A stretch of DNA of 64,000 nucleotides from JADYZU01 sp964540965 (lineage in GTDB: Bacteria; Pseudomonadota; Alphaproteobacteria; Rhodobacterales; Rhodobacteraceae). Under the pieces are notes generated by a model that was not told the DNA's origin, ran no database searches, and worked only from the letters and a program-made list of their open reading frames with translations. How positions within the stretch are numbered: the first letter of the stretch is position 1; each line of letters opens with the position of its first letter. Location: the NCBI GenBank assembly GCA_964540965.1, contig CAZIOT010000018.1, positions 13,733 to 77,732 of the forward strand. The letters are read 5' to 3'. Shown here piece after piece: positions 49,859-58,135 of this stretch. The translations under genes and the position numbers were made by a program.

Positions 49859-51250
49859 TTAGAGGGTTGCCGCGGCCTCTGGCAAGGGCGGAAAACCTGA
49901 CCTGTCAAAGTGATGCGCGATCGAGGCCGCGTAATAGTCCAGCAGCGGCAGGTCGCCGGGGGCGGCAGAAACCTCATCGCCAACCTGCACAAGGCCGCGG
50001 CCCGACAGCAGCGCCAGCGCCTCGTCGACCGACTCGGCGGCGGTGCGGCGCGGCACCGGAATGCCGCGCGGGGCAAGCGCGGCGCAGACCTCGGCAAAGC
50101 GGGCGACCAGCCGGTCGCGGCCAAGCGGCCCCTCGGTCAGGATCAGCCGCGCCACCAGCGGCACGGCCGAAACCGGCACCACCGCGGCGATGCCAGCCAT
50201 GACCCGCGCCGCCAGAACCTCGGTCGGAGGCCCGCAGCCATCCGTCAGCATCTGGGTCAGCCGCAGCGGTGTGCCATAGGCGACGGTGGCGGTGCCCAGA
50301 CGGCGGAACCGCCCGGTCAGGCGCTGGCCCAGGTGGCGCAGGGCGGCGCCCAGCAGATAGGTCACGGGCGGCCGGAACCGCCTTTCGCCGGTCAGCCCGG
50401 CGGTGACAAGAAAGCGGTCCTCGATCACCCGGTCATAGTTCAGCGCCACCGGGATGAACACGACATCGCGCCCGGCGGGCGTCCAGCCCTCGACGACATA
50501 GGACAGGATGCCCATGCGCGGCGGCGCCATGCGGCCGTCCAGCGACAACCCGCCTTCGGGAAACACCGCCTGCGTCACCCCGCCCGCGGTCGCCATCTGC
50601 ACATAGCGTTCCAATACCCGGCGGTAGAGCGGCCCGCGCGCGCCACGCTGGATGAAATAGGCGCCCATCGCCCGAATCAGCCAGGACAACGGCCAGACCC
50701 GCGCCCATTCCCCCACCGCATAGGACAGGTCCGACTGCCCGGAAACCAGATGCGTCACCAGCACATAATCCATGTTGGACCGATGGTTCATCACGAACAC
50801 CACCGCCGCGTCGTCGGGAACATCGGCCAGGGGATCGGCGCCGCTGCCGACGCGCACGCGGTAAAGCGACTGTGCCAGCCAGCGCGCCACCCGCGCGCCG
50901 ATGCTGAAATAGACCGTGGCGGAAAAGGCCGGCACGATCTCGCGCGCATAACGGCGGGCAAGCTGGAAAGCCACCGCCTCGGGCACGGCGTTGCGGCGGG
51001 CATGGTCGACGACGGCCTCGGTCACCGCGGGGTCGTAGATCAGCCGCTCGATCATGTCGTGGCGGCGGGCGAGCTTGAACGGCGCAATCGGCCGCTTCAG
51101 CCGCGTGTTCAGCCGCACCACCGCCCGCTCCATCCGCTTGCGGAAGAACCACCGCACCGAGGGAAACAGGAAATGCGACGCAAGGGTCACGGCCGCAAAG
51201 AGCACGATCAGCAGGAACAGCCAGAGCGGCAGGGTGACGGGCCGGAACAT
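49859..51250 (-). CDS. Glycerol-3-phosphate/lysophosphatidate acyltransferase-like protein
   Basis: 463-residue membrane-anchored acyltransferase. An N-terminal helix (LPLWLFLLIVLFAAVTLASHFLF) is followed by the acyltransferase motif HX4D as NHRSNMDYVL near residue 160, then FIQRG, FPEGGLSLDG and PVALNYDRV. This fits the PlsB/PlsC superfamily in membrane phospholipid synthesis. It is longer than PlsC (about 250), with a C-terminal extension of unknown role. Start 51250 gives the helix at the N-terminus. Confidence 0.82.
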   Translation of the reverse strand: MFRPVTLPLWLFLLIVLFAAVTLASHFLFPSVRWFFRKRMERAVVRLNTRLKRPIAPFKLARRHDMIERLIYDPAVTEAVVDHARRNAVPEAVAFQLARRYAREIVPAFSATVYFSIGARVARWLAQSLYRVRVGSGADPLADVPDDAAVVFVMNHRSNMDYVLVTHLVSGQSDLSYAVGEWARVWPLSWLIRAMGAYFIQRGARGPLYRRVLERYVQMATAGGVTQAVFPEGGLSLDGRMAPPRMGILSYVVEGWTPAGRDVVFIPVALNYDRVIEDRFLVTAGLTGERRFRPPVTYLLGAALRHLGQRLTGRFRRLGTATVAYGTPLRLTQMLTDGCGPPTEVLAARVMAGIAAVVPVSAVPLVARLILTEGPLGRDRLVARFAEVCAALAPRGIPVPRRTAAESVDEALALLSGRGLVQVGDEVSAAPGDLPLLDYYAASIAHHFDRSGFPPLPEAAATL

Positions 51251-51553
51251 GCGCGGCAGAGTGCCCCGGCGCAGGCCGAAGGTAAATCCCGCCGATCCGC
51301 GCAGCCGGGTCATCGCCGGTTGGCAACAATCCTGCGACTTCGCGGTGATTGATGCCGCAACGCGAATCTGCACCCACGACGGGCCGTTCAATGGCGGAAA
51401 AAGTGCCGCATGGCGACGACCGCCGGCGGAATCGACAATTTCCGCTCAGATCCGGACATAACTTTTATCACCGTTGCATCGACAGCAATGATGCGAAACA
51501 TTGTGCCACGGCGTGATGAATTCACGGTAAATACAACGGCACAGGAGCCACAC
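51251..51553. other. 303-bp region upstream of the H-NS gene
   Basis: No convincing gene on either strand. From about 51440 the sequence becomes less GC-rich and probably carries the H-NS gene promoter: TTGTGC (near 51511) and TTGCAT are possible -35 elements, with AACATT or TAAATA as -10 choices. None is clear. AGGAG (51543) is the ribosome site of the H-NS gene. Confidence 0.4.
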
Positions 51554-51871
51554 ATGCAGTTCGATCTCGATTCCCTATCGCGCAAGGAGTTGCAGAAACT
51601 TCGCGGCGACGTCGACAAGGCACTCGCCTCGCTTTCCGACCGTGAAAAGCGTGCGGCCCTCGACGCTGTCGAACGCGCGGCGGCGGAACACGGATTTTCG
51701 CTGTCGGAACTGACCGGCATTTCCGGTTCGCGCGGGCGCAAGGCCAAATCGCCGGCGAAATACCGCAACCCCGCCGACGCCTCGCAGGGGTGGTCGGGCC
51801 GCGGGCGGCGCCCGGACTGGGTCAACGCGGCCCTGGCGCAGGGCAAGTCCTTGTCCGATCTGGCAGTCTGA
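51554..51871 (+). CDS. H-NS family nucleoid protein (HvrA-like)
   Basis: 105-residue histone-like protein. The N-terminal coiled coil (LSRKELQKLRGDVDKALASLSDREKRAALDAVERAA, 8-45) makes dimers. The C-terminal DNA-binding motif KYRNPADASQGWSGRGRRPDWV (about 70-90) is the conserved AT-hook-like loop of the H-NS/HvrA family. It would silence or modulate AT-rich genes. In Rhodobacter, HvrA affects photosynthesis and nitrogen genes. AGGAG precedes the ATG. Confidence 0.93.
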   Translation: MQFDLDSLSRKELQKLRGDVDKALASLSDREKRAALDAVERAAAEHGFSLSELTGISGSRGRKAKSPAKYRNPADASQGWSGRGRRPDWVNAALAQGKSLSDLAV

Positions 51872-51879
51872 CGAATACG

Positions 51880-51904
51880 GCGGGCCGGTTCTCCGGCCCG
51901 CTTT
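51880..51904 (+). terminator. Terminator after the H-NS gene
   Basis: GCGGGCCGG-TTCT-CCGGCCCGC, a perfect nine-base stem followed by TTT, eight bases after the H-NS stop and 17 bp before deoD. It probably ends the H-NS transcript and separates it from deoD. Confidence 0.7.
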
Positions 51905-51921
51905 CCAGGGAAAGAATATCC

Positions 51922-52626
51922 ATGACGTTTCACATTGGCGCCGCCCCCGGCGAAATCGCCCCCACCGTCCTGATGCCCGGCGATCCGCTGCGGGCGAAAT
52001 GGGCGGCCGAAACCTTTCTTGAGAATGCCGTTTGCGTCAACCGCACCCGCGGCATGTTCGGCTTCACCGGCACCTGGCACGGCAATCCGGTAACGATCCA
52101 GGGCTCGGGCATGGGAATGCCGTCGCTATCGATCTATGCCAACGAACTGATCCGGGATTACGGGGCGCAAACCCTGATCCGCATCGGATCCTGTGGCGCG
52201 ATGCAGCCGCAGGTCGCGATCCGCGACGTGATTATCGCGATGACCGCCAGCACCACCGCGACGCCATCGCGCACCATGTTCCGCGAACTGTCATTCGCGC
52301 CCTGTGCCGATTACGGGCTTTTGTCGGCCGCCGTCACCGCCGCCACCGCACGGGGCGCCCGCGCCCATGTCGGCGGCATCTATTCGTCGGACACGTTCTA
52401 TGACGAACGCCCCGACCTGACCGAACAGATGACCCGCCACGGCGTCCTTGCCGTGGAAATGGAGGCGGCCGAGCTTTACACCCTTGCCGCCCGCTATCAG
52501 CGCCGCGCGCTGGCGATCCTTACCGTCAGCGACCATCTGCAGACCCACGAGGCGCTGCCCGCCGAGGACCGCGAGCGCAGCTTTGCCGAAATGGTGGAAA
52601 TCGCGCTGCAGGCGGCATTTGCCTGA
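51922..52626 (+). CDS. deoD: Purine-nucleoside phosphorylase
   Basis: 234-residue trimeric/hexameric-type phosphorylase that splits purine (deoxy)nucleosides with phosphate to base and (deoxy)ribose 1-phosphate. Motifs GDPLRAK, RIGSCGAMQPQVAIRDV, AVEMEAAELYTLA and TVSDHL carry the phosphate, ribose and base contacts; length matches E. coli DeoD. Its product, after mutase action, feeds DeoC, encoded at 5.3 kb. AGGGAAAG precedes the ATG. Confidence 0.93.
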   Translation: MTFHIGAAPGEIAPTVLMPGDPLRAKWAAETFLENAVCVNRTRGMFGFTGTWHGNPVTIQGSGMGMPSLSIYANELIRDYGAQTLIRIGSCGAMQPQVAIRDVIIAMTASTTATPSRTMFRELSFAPCADYGLLSAAVTAATARGARAHVGGIYSSDTFYDERPDLTEQMTRHGVLAVEMEAAELYTLAARYQRRALAILTVSDHLQTHEALPAEDRERSFAEMVEIALQAAFA

Positions 52627-52632
52627 GGCCGG

Positions 52633-52648
52633 TTTGATCCGGATCAAA
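52633..52648. promoter_or_regulatory. FnrL/FNR-type binding site
   Basis: TTTGATCCGGATCAAA is a perfect 16-bp palindrome containing TTGAT-N4-ATCAA, the FnrL/FNR consensus. It lies seven bases after the deoD stop and about 61 bp (centre) before the DUF6455 gene, a distance compatible with activation of that gene under low oxygen. Confidence 0.8.
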
Positions 52649-52701
52649 GTGCCCTGCCCCGGCGAATCGCAGGATGGCTGCGAGGGACCGGAGGATGGAT
52701 C

Positions 52702-53055
52702 ATGGCGATCATGGAACATGTGCGTGAATGGCAGCGGCGGCGGGCGGCCCTGGCCGAAGTCGCCGGGCTGGATTCGCATGCGCTGAACGAGATGGGCGTG
52801 GCCCGGGGCGACCTGACGCGGCTGGCGGCGATGCCGGCGGCGCAGGTCGACCGCATGCACCAGATGGCGGAATTGCACGGCCTGTCGGCCGACGCGCTCG
52901 ACCTCAGCCCCGAGGCGCGCGACATCGCGCTGACCTGCGCCAACTGCGGCGCGACGCGGACCTGCCGGCATGCGCTGGCGCAGCCGGATGTGATCGCCGA
53001 GGATTGCGATTTCTGCCCCAATACCGGCGTTTTCACCCGCCTCTCCCAGGGCTGA
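52702..53055 (+). CDS. DUF6455 family cysteine-containing protein
   Basis: 117-residue cytoplasmic protein. The first 75 residues are helical (EVAGLDSHALNEMGVARGDLTRLAAMP, a pattern also seen in DUF1127-like regions). The C-terminus has ALTCANCGATRTCRHAL and AEDCDFCPNTGVF, giving five cysteines and one His that could bind zinc or an iron-sulfur cluster. It resembles DUF6455 of Rhodobacteraceae. The FnrL-type site upstream suggests expression at low oxygen. Function unknown. Confidence 0.75.
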   Translation: MAIMEHVREWQRRRAALAEVAGLDSHALNEMGVARGDLTRLAAMPAAQVDRMHQMAELHGLSADALDLSPEARDIALTCANCGATRTCRHALAQPDVIAEDCDFCPNTGVFTRLSQG

Positions 53056-53081
53056 ACCGCAGCCACCGCCGCACCTCGCAG

Positions 53082-53113
53082 CCCCGCCCGACAATCGGGC
53101 CGGGGCCATTTTT
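53082..53113 (+). terminator. Terminator after DUF6455 gene
   Basis: CCCCGCCCGA-CAA-TCGGGCCGGGG pairs with one bulged base and is followed by CCATTTTTG. It stands 26 bp after the stop codon and is a good intrinsic terminator. Confidence 0.7.
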
Positions 53114-53178
53114 GTCGTGACTTTCCGATATTTACCGGTAAGTTCTCCTCATTCGCTCAATTCAATTCTGGAGGTTTC

Positions 53179-53697
53179 ATGTCGTCTTTTCGTATCGTCG
53201 CGACCGCCGTGGTCGCGGCTTGTGCTGCCGCCGCCTGCCAGGCACCTTCCAACACAGCGTTCACGGGCACCTCTTCCGGGGATATCGTGTTTTCCGGCAA
53301 CGGCTCGACCTATGGGATCGTGGTGACGAACGGCGTTCCGGCCCCCGGCGGTGGCGTGCAAGGCGGGACCGCAACCGGCGCGCTGGTCGACTCCGGCACC
53401 GCGACGATGACCGGTCAATACGAAGTCGTCCACTATCTGTCCGGCGATGACGAATTCAGCACCGATGGCGGGGACATCACACTGCTCGCCGATTTCGGCG
53501 CGGCAACGCTGACCGGCAGCGCCGGCGACCTGACGGTCAACGGCACCATCTCGGGACTGACGCTGGCGGGCACGGCCAGCTATGCCGGGATCGACGGCAG
53601 CCTTATCGGTGTCATCGGCGCCGAGCGCGCAACCGGCTACATGACCGGGCTGAACGGCAATTCCGCCTTTGCGGGCGCCTTCCTAGTCTCTCCCTGA
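53179..53697 (+). CDS. Putative lipoprotein with TbpB-like beta-barrel sequence pattern
   Basis: 172-residue lipoprotein; signal MSSFRIVATAVVAACAAAAC with lipobox AAAC (Cys20). The mature part is rich in Gly, Thr and Ser with alternating strands: TGALVDSGTATMTGQYEVVHYLSG, DITLLADFGAATLTGSAGDLTVNG and SGLTLAGTASYAG, ending in GAFLVSP. This pattern recalls the small C-terminal barrels of transferrin-binding-protein-like surface lipoproteins. GGAGG precedes the ATG. Palindrome TTACCGGTAA (53132-53141) lies in its upstream region. Function unknown. Confidence 0.7.
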   Translation: MSSFRIVATAVVAACAAAACQAPSNTAFTGTSSGDIVFSGNGSTYGIVVTNGVPAPGGGVQGGTATGALVDSGTATMTGQYEVVHYLSGDDEFSTDGGDITLLADFGAATLTGSAGDLTVNGTISGLTLAGTASYAGIDGSLIGVIGAERATGYMTGLNGNSAFAGAFLVSP

Positions 53698-53724
53698 CGG
53701 CGCAAGGGGCGGCGCGCGCCGCCC

Positions 53725-54504
53725 CTACACCACCCGGTCCACCATCATCTTCTTGATATGTGCAATCGCCGCCGCCGGGTTCAGGCCCTTTGGGCAGGTC
53801 TTGGCGCAGTTCATGATCGTGTGGCAGCGATAGAGCTTGAACGGATCCTCAAGCTCGTCCAGCCGTTCGCCCGTCGCCTCGTCGCGCGAGTCGACGATCC
53901 AGCGCCAGGCATGCAGCAGCGCCGCCGGCCCCAGATAGCGGTCGCCGTTCCACCAGTAGGACGGGCACGAGGTCGAGCAGGACGCGCACATGACGCATTC
54001 GTAAAGCCCGTCGAGCTTCTTGCGATCCTCGATCGACTGGCGCCATTCCTTTTGCGGCGTGTTCGTTTTCGTCTCGAGCCAGGGCATGATGCTGGCGTGC
54101 TGGGCGTAGAAATGCGTGAGGTCGGGGACCAGATCCTTGATCACCGGCATGTGCGGCAGCGGATAGATGCGGATGTCGCCGCGGATTTCGTCAAGGCCAT
54201 AGATGCAGGCCAGCGTGTTGATCCCGTCGATGTTCATCGCGCAGGATCCGCAAATCCCCTCGCGGCAGGACCTGCGGAAGGTCAGCGTCGGGTCGATCTC
54301 GTTCTTGATCTTGATCAGCGCGTCCAGGACCATCGGCCCGCAACTGTCCATGTCGACGAAATAGGTGTCGAGCCGCGGGTTCTGCCCGTCATCGGGGGTC
54401 CAGCGATAGATCTGCACCTTGCGCACATTGGTCGCGCCTTCGGGGCGGGGCCAGGTCTTGCCGGTGGTCATCCGGCTGTTCTTCGGAAGGGTGAACTGGA
54501 CCAT
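53725..54504 (-). CDS. sdhB: Succinate dehydrogenase iron-sulfur subunit
   Basis: 259-residue SdhB of complex II. Cysteines for [2Fe-2S] are in CREGICGSCAMNIDG...C, for [4Fe-4S] in CVMCASCSTSCPS, and for [3Fe-4S] in CHTIMNCAKTCPKG. It passes electrons from SdhA to ubiquinone at SdhC/D. It is separated from sdhA by five small genes in the same direction (54534-56249), so it still can lie on the sdh transcript. Confidence 0.96.
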   Translation of the reverse strand: MVQFTLPKNSRMTTGKTWPRPEGATNVRKVQIYRWTPDDGQNPRLDTYFVDMDSCGPMVLDALIKIKNEIDPTLTFRRSCREGICGSCAMNIDGINTLACIYGLDEIRGDIRIYPLPHMPVIKDLVPDLTHFYAQHASIMPWLETKTNTPQKEWRQSIEDRKKLDGLYECVMCASCSTSCPSYWWNGDRYLGPAALLHAWRWIVDSRDEATGERLDELEDPFKLYRCHTIMNCAKTCPKGLNPAAAIAHIKKMMVDRVV

Positions 54505-54533
54505 GGGTCAATCTCCGATGGGAAGGCGGGGCA

Positions 54534-54692
54534 TCAGGCTGCGTCCTGCCGGAACTGGGTGGTGAAACGGGGGATCGCCGCAGCCGCAGGCCGCAGCGAC
54601 GGCGCGGCCATGACCGCGGCTTTGGCCATGATGATCGTGACCCAGGCTTTGTCCGGGGCGATGGCCATGTCGATCTGGTGCACCTGCCGCAT
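54534..54692 (-). CDS. Short open reading frame between methyltransferase gene and sdhB
   Basis: 52 codons, product beginning MRQVHQIDMAIAPDKAWVT and rich in Ala. It starts nine bases after the methyltransferase stop with GAGGG four bases before its ATG, and ends 29 bp before sdhB. Spacing and ribosome site favour a real gene; no family and no membrane or signal sequence were recognised. It could also be a coupling frame that keeps ribosomes moving toward sdhB. Confidence 0.4.
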   Translation of the reverse strand: MRQVHQIDMAIAPDKAWVTIIMAKAAVMAAPSLRPAAAAIPRFTTQFRQDAA

Positions 54693-54701
54693 CGCGCGCC
54701 C

Positions 54702-55439
54702 TCAGCCCGGCCGCCGGGCGATGAACAGGGTTTCACCGCGGACCAGGCCATAGCGGGCGACATCGGGTTCGACGGCGACGAATTCGCTCAGATCGAACCC
54801 GGCGGCGCGGATGCGGTCGCGGATGTCGCGGCCGTAAAGCCGCACATGATCGTTCTGGCCGAAGTGCAAGAGCCGGTCGCGCGGGCTGGTGACGGCGGGG
54901 TTTTCATAGGTCTCGGCCCAGCCCTCGATCACCGGGGTCATGACAAAGGCGATGCCGCCTGGCACCAGCAGGCGGAACATCTCGGCCAGCGCGCGGCGGT
55001 CGTCGACATGTTCAAGGACATGGTTGCAGACGATGCGGTGATAGCTTTCGCCGGGCAGGCCGGTATCCTCGATCTCGACGTGATGGGTGACGTCAAGCCG
55101 CGGCGACAGGTCCGCGGTTTCATAGACCGCGACCTCAGGCCGGATCAGGGCGGTCAACTGCCGCTCGGGAGCGAAATGCAGGACGCGGTGGTCCGCGCCG
55201 AAAACATCGTTGCGCTGGAACCACAGGGCGCTTTGCCGGTGCCGTTCAAGCGAGCCGCAGCTGCCGCAGCGGGCATCAAAGCGCGGCGGGTGGCCGAACA
55301 TGGTGAACAGGCCGCTATGGCCGCACAGCGGACAGGTCCGCGGAAAGACCCCGCGCGCGGCGGCGGCGGTGCGCTCGATCAGCGGGCGCCGCCTGGGTTG
55401 CGGGCCAGAGCCGCCGCCGTGAGCGGGATCGTCGCTCAT
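54702..55439 (-). CDS. SAM-dependent methyltransferase with N-terminal zinc ribbon
   Basis: 245-residue class I methyltransferase. A zinc-ribbon-like start (RTCPLCGHSGLF...RCGSCGSLERHRQ) is followed by the Rossmann part: VLHFAPERQLTALI, DLSPRLDVTHHVEIEDTGLP, and HRIVCNHVLEHVDDRRALAEMFRLLVPGGIAFVMTPV. Substrate unknown. The ATG overlaps the preceding stop (ATGA). It lies within the sdhA-sdhB interval. Confidence 0.85.
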   Translation of the reverse strand: MSDDPAHGGGSGPQPRRRPLIERTAAAARGVFPRTCPLCGHSGLFTMFGHPPRFDARCGSCGSLERHRQSALWFQRNDVFGADHRVLHFAPERQLTALIRPEVAVYETADLSPRLDVTHHVEIEDTGLPGESYHRIVCNHVLEHVDDRRALAEMFRLLVPGGIAFVMTPVIEGWAETYENPAVTSPRDRLLHFGQNDHVRLYGRDIRDRIRAAGFDLSEFVAVEPDVARYGLVRGETLFIARRPG

Positions 55440-55717
55440 CCCTGGGCCGCGGCCTGAAGGCATTCCATGACCGCCGGGCGGACAAGGATGGCGTTGATCT
55501 GGTTGCCCACCGCGGCGCTGGGTCCGGGGGCGGTAGCAAGGGCGGCCAGTTCCTCGGGCGTGGCCGACTGCAGGATGCAGCCGGTCAGGATCTCGCCGGC
55601 GCGGCCGGGCTGGATTTCCTGGATCATCGGCAAGATCAGGGCGCTGGCCTTGTCGCTGTCGGACTGGGCAAGGGCGGCCGAGGGCAGCAGGGCAAGGGCA
55701 ATAAGCAGGCGGCGCAT
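55436..55717 (-). CDS. Small periplasmic protein, unknown
   Basis: 93-residue protein with signal peptide MRRLLIALALLPSAALAQ and a helical mature part (SALILPMIQEIQPGRAGEILTGCILQSATPEELAALATAPG; VMECLQAAAQG) with two cysteines that may pair. The start at 55717 is set by the signal peptide. It is translationally linked to the methyltransferase gene. No family recognised. Confidence 0.75.
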   Translation of the reverse strand: MRRLLIALALLPSAALAQSDSDKASALILPMIQEIQPGRAGEILTGCILQSATPEELAALATAPGPSAAVGNQINAILVRPAVMECLQAAAQG

Positions 55718-55734
55718 GAAGACGTCCTTTCCGG

Positions 55735-56028
55735 TCAACGCAATCTGGGCGGGCGTATCGGCGCCTGCCCGCTTCGTTGGTATACGCATTCCTCGTAGAC
55801 GGCCAAGGGATCGCGGCCTTGCAGGAAATCGCTGGTCACGCCGATTTGCGCCCCGGCAAGCGGCCCGCTGCGCGAATTGACGCCAAGAGTGATGCTGCCG
55901 GTCGGCCCCTGCGCGGCGCGCGCCCGCACCTCGCATATTTGCGCGGCGCGTTCCGGGGTCAGATATGGCGTGGCGCAGCCGGTCAGGGCCAGGATCAGCA
56001 GCAGCGCGATAGGCAGGGTTCGGGTCAC
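55735..56028 (-). CDS. Small lipoprotein, unknown
   Basis: 97-residue lipoprotein starting with GTG that overlaps the preceding stop (GTGA), with GGAG upstream. The signal ends in the lipobox LALTGC. The mature part (AAQICEVRARAAQG; GPLAGAQIGVTSDFLQGRDPLAVYEECVYQRSG) resembles small conserved Rhodobacteraceae lipoproteins without assigned role. Confidence 0.72.
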   Translation of the reverse strand: MTRTLPIALLLILALTGCATPYLTPERAAQICEVRARAAQGPTGSITLGVNSRSGPLAGAQIGVTSDFLQGRDPLAVYEECVYQRSGQAPIRPPRLR

Positions 56029-56249
56029 GGGCGGTCTCCCACGGCTTTGCGCATGGTGTCGCGGGCCAGCACTTCGAGATCGGCCCGGACATAATCGCGG
56101 CCCCGGTTGGCCATCCCGTCGACCCACAAGGCGCAATCGGCGGCCACGGCGCGGTGACGCGCCCAGGCCCAGGGCCGGCGCACCCGCCAGGCGACGGCGG
56201 TTGAGACCCGGCGGGCACCCCGCTGCGTTGCCGCCAGCGCGCGGCTCAT
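56025..56249 (-). CDS. Small basic protein, unknown
   Basis: 74-residue soluble protein, rich in Arg and Trp (RRPWAWARHRAVAADCALWVDGMANRGRDYVRADLEVLARDTMRKAV). Start 56249 (MSRALAATQRG) is preferred over 56279. Its stop overlaps the lipoprotein start (GTGA). First of the five genes lying between sdhA and sdhB. No family recognised. Confidence 0.62.
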   Translation of the reverse strand: MSRALAATQRGARRVSTAVAWRVRRPWAWARHRAVAADCALWVDGMANRGRDYVRADLEVLARDTMRKAVGDRP

Positions 56250-56319
56250 CCGGTCGGTCCCCGCGGGGCGAGCCGGCACCCTTTGCAGGCGCGCCGCGGG
56301 CTGTGGCCGCCTGACGGCA

Positions 56320-58125
56320 TCAATACACCCGCGCCTTGGGGGCGATCTTCTTCAGGTCGATGCCGCCTTCTTCCTGCGTCGTCAGCGGATCGAGATGCAC
56401 CGGGCGATAGTCAAGCCGCACCCGGCTTCCCTCGACCCAGGCCAGCGAATGCTTGCGCCAGTTCACGTCATCGCGGTTCGGCCAGTCCTCGTGCGCATGG
56501 GCGCCGCGGCTTTCCTTGCGCGCCTCGGCGGCGACGATGGTGGCCAGCGCGTTGGGCATCAGGTTGGTCAGCTCCAGCGTCTCCATCAGGTCGCTGTTCC
56601 AGACCATCGAGCGGTCGGTGACCTTGATGTCGGCCAGTTTGGCCGCCACCGCCTCCATCTTGACCACGCCCTCGGCCAGCGACTTGTCGGTGCGGAACAC
56701 CGCGGCATCGGCCTGCATGGTCTTTTGCATCTCAAGCCGCAGGTCGGCGGTCGGCAGCGCGCCATTGGCATGGCGCAGCCCGTCGAAACGGTCGAGCGAC
56801 TTCTGGATCGCCGCCCCGGTCGGGGTCGGGATCGCCGAAGCGCGGTCGACAACCTGCCCGGCGCGGATCGCCGCAGCCCGGCCGAACACCACAAGGTCGA
56901 TCAGCGAATTGGACCCCAGCCGATTTGCGCCATGGACCGAGGCGCAACCGGCCTCGCCCACCGCCATCAGGCCCGGCTGCACCCGGTCGGGATTGTCATG
57001 GGTCGGATTCAGCACCTCGCCCCAGAAATTCGTCGGGATGCCGCCCATGTTGTAATGCACCGTCGGTAGCACCGGGATCGGCTCGCGCGTCACATCGACG
57101 CCGGCAAAGATGCGCGCCGATTCCGAGATCCCCGGCAGCCGTTCGTGCAGGGTTTCCGGCGGCAGGTGGTTGAGGTGCAGGTGGATATGGTCCCTGTCCT
57201 TGCCGACCCCGCGGCCTTCACGGATTTCCAGCGTCATGCAGCGGCTGACCACATCGCGCGACGCCAGATCCTTGTAGGTGGGGGCGTAGCGTTCCATGAA
57301 ACGCTCGCCCGCGGAATTGGTCAGATAGCCGCCTTCGCCCCGCGCCCCTTCGGTGATGAGGCAGCCGGCGCCGTAGATGCCGGTCGGGTGGAACTGGACG
57401 AATTCCATGTCCTGCAGCGGCAGGCCCGCGCGCGCCACCATGCCGCCGCCGTCGCCGGTGCAGGTATGGGCAGAGGTCGCGCTGAAATAGGCGCGGCCAT
57501 AGCCACCGGTCGCCAGCACCACCATCTTGGCGGCAAAGACATGCAGGCTGCCGTCGTCCAGCTTCCACGCCAGCACGCCGTTGCAGGCGCCGTTGTCGTC
57601 GAACAGCAGGTCGATGGCGAAATATTCGATATAGAACTCGGCCTTCTGCTTGAGGCTTTGGCCATAGAGCGTGTGCAGGATGGCATGGCCGGTGCGGTCG
57701 GCCGCGGCGCAGGTGCGCTGCACCGGCGGGCCTTCGCCGAATTCGGTGGTATGGCCGCCGAAGGGCCGCTGATAGATCTTGCCCTCTTCGGTGCGGCTGA
57801 AGGGCACGCCGTAATGTTCAAGCTCGTAAACCGCGGCCGGCGCCTCGCGCGCGAGGTATTCCATCGCGTCGGTGTCGCCCAGCCAGTCCGACCCCTTGAC
57901 CGTGTCATACATGTGCCACTGCCAGTTGTCGGGGCCCATGTTCGACAGGCTGGCGGCGATGCCGCCCTGCGCCGCGACGGTATGCGAGCGCGTCGGGAAA
58001 ACCTTGGTCACGCAGGCGGTGCGCAGGCCCTGTTCGGCCATGCCCAGCGTCGCGCGCAGGCCGGCGCCGCCCGCGCCCACGACAACCACGTCGTATTGAT
58101 GCGTCTCATAGGGATAAGCAGTCAT
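56320..58125 (-). CDS. sdhA: Succinate dehydrogenase flavoprotein subunit
   Basis: 601-residue FAD-binding subunit of complex II that oxidises succinate to fumarate. GAGGAGLRA is the FAD fold; RSHTVAAQGGIAASL holds His48, the covalent FAD site; FHPTGIYGAGCLITEGARGEGG and GANRLGSNSLIDLVVFGRAAA are active-site blocks; the tail has HEDWPNRDDVNWRKHSLAW. Starts ten bases after sdhD. Confidence 0.96.
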   Translation of the reverse strand: MTAYPYETHQYDVVVVGAGGAGLRATLGMAEQGLRTACVTKVFPTRSHTVAAQGGIAASLSNMGPDNWQWHMYDTVKGSDWLGDTDAMEYLAREAPAAVYELEHYGVPFSRTEEGKIYQRPFGGHTTEFGEGPPVQRTCAAADRTGHAILHTLYGQSLKQKAEFYIEYFAIDLLFDDNGACNGVLAWKLDDGSLHVFAAKMVVLATGGYGRAYFSATSAHTCTGDGGGMVARAGLPLQDMEFVQFHPTGIYGAGCLITEGARGEGGYLTNSAGERFMERYAPTYKDLASRDVVSRCMTLEIREGRGVGKDRDHIHLHLNHLPPETLHERLPGISESARIFAGVDVTREPIPVLPTVHYNMGGIPTNFWGEVLNPTHDNPDRVQPGLMAVGEAGCASVHGANRLGSNSLIDLVVFGRAAAIRAGQVVDRASAIPTPTGAAIQKSLDRFDGLRHANGALPTADLRLEMQKTMQADAAVFRTDKSLAEGVVKMEAVAAKLADIKVTDRSMVWNSDLMETLELTNLMPNALATIVAAEARKESRGAHAHEDWPNRDDVNWRKHSLAWVEGSRVRLDYRPVHLDPLTTQEEGGIDLKKIAPKARVY

Positions 58126-58135
58126 GTCCGGTCCT

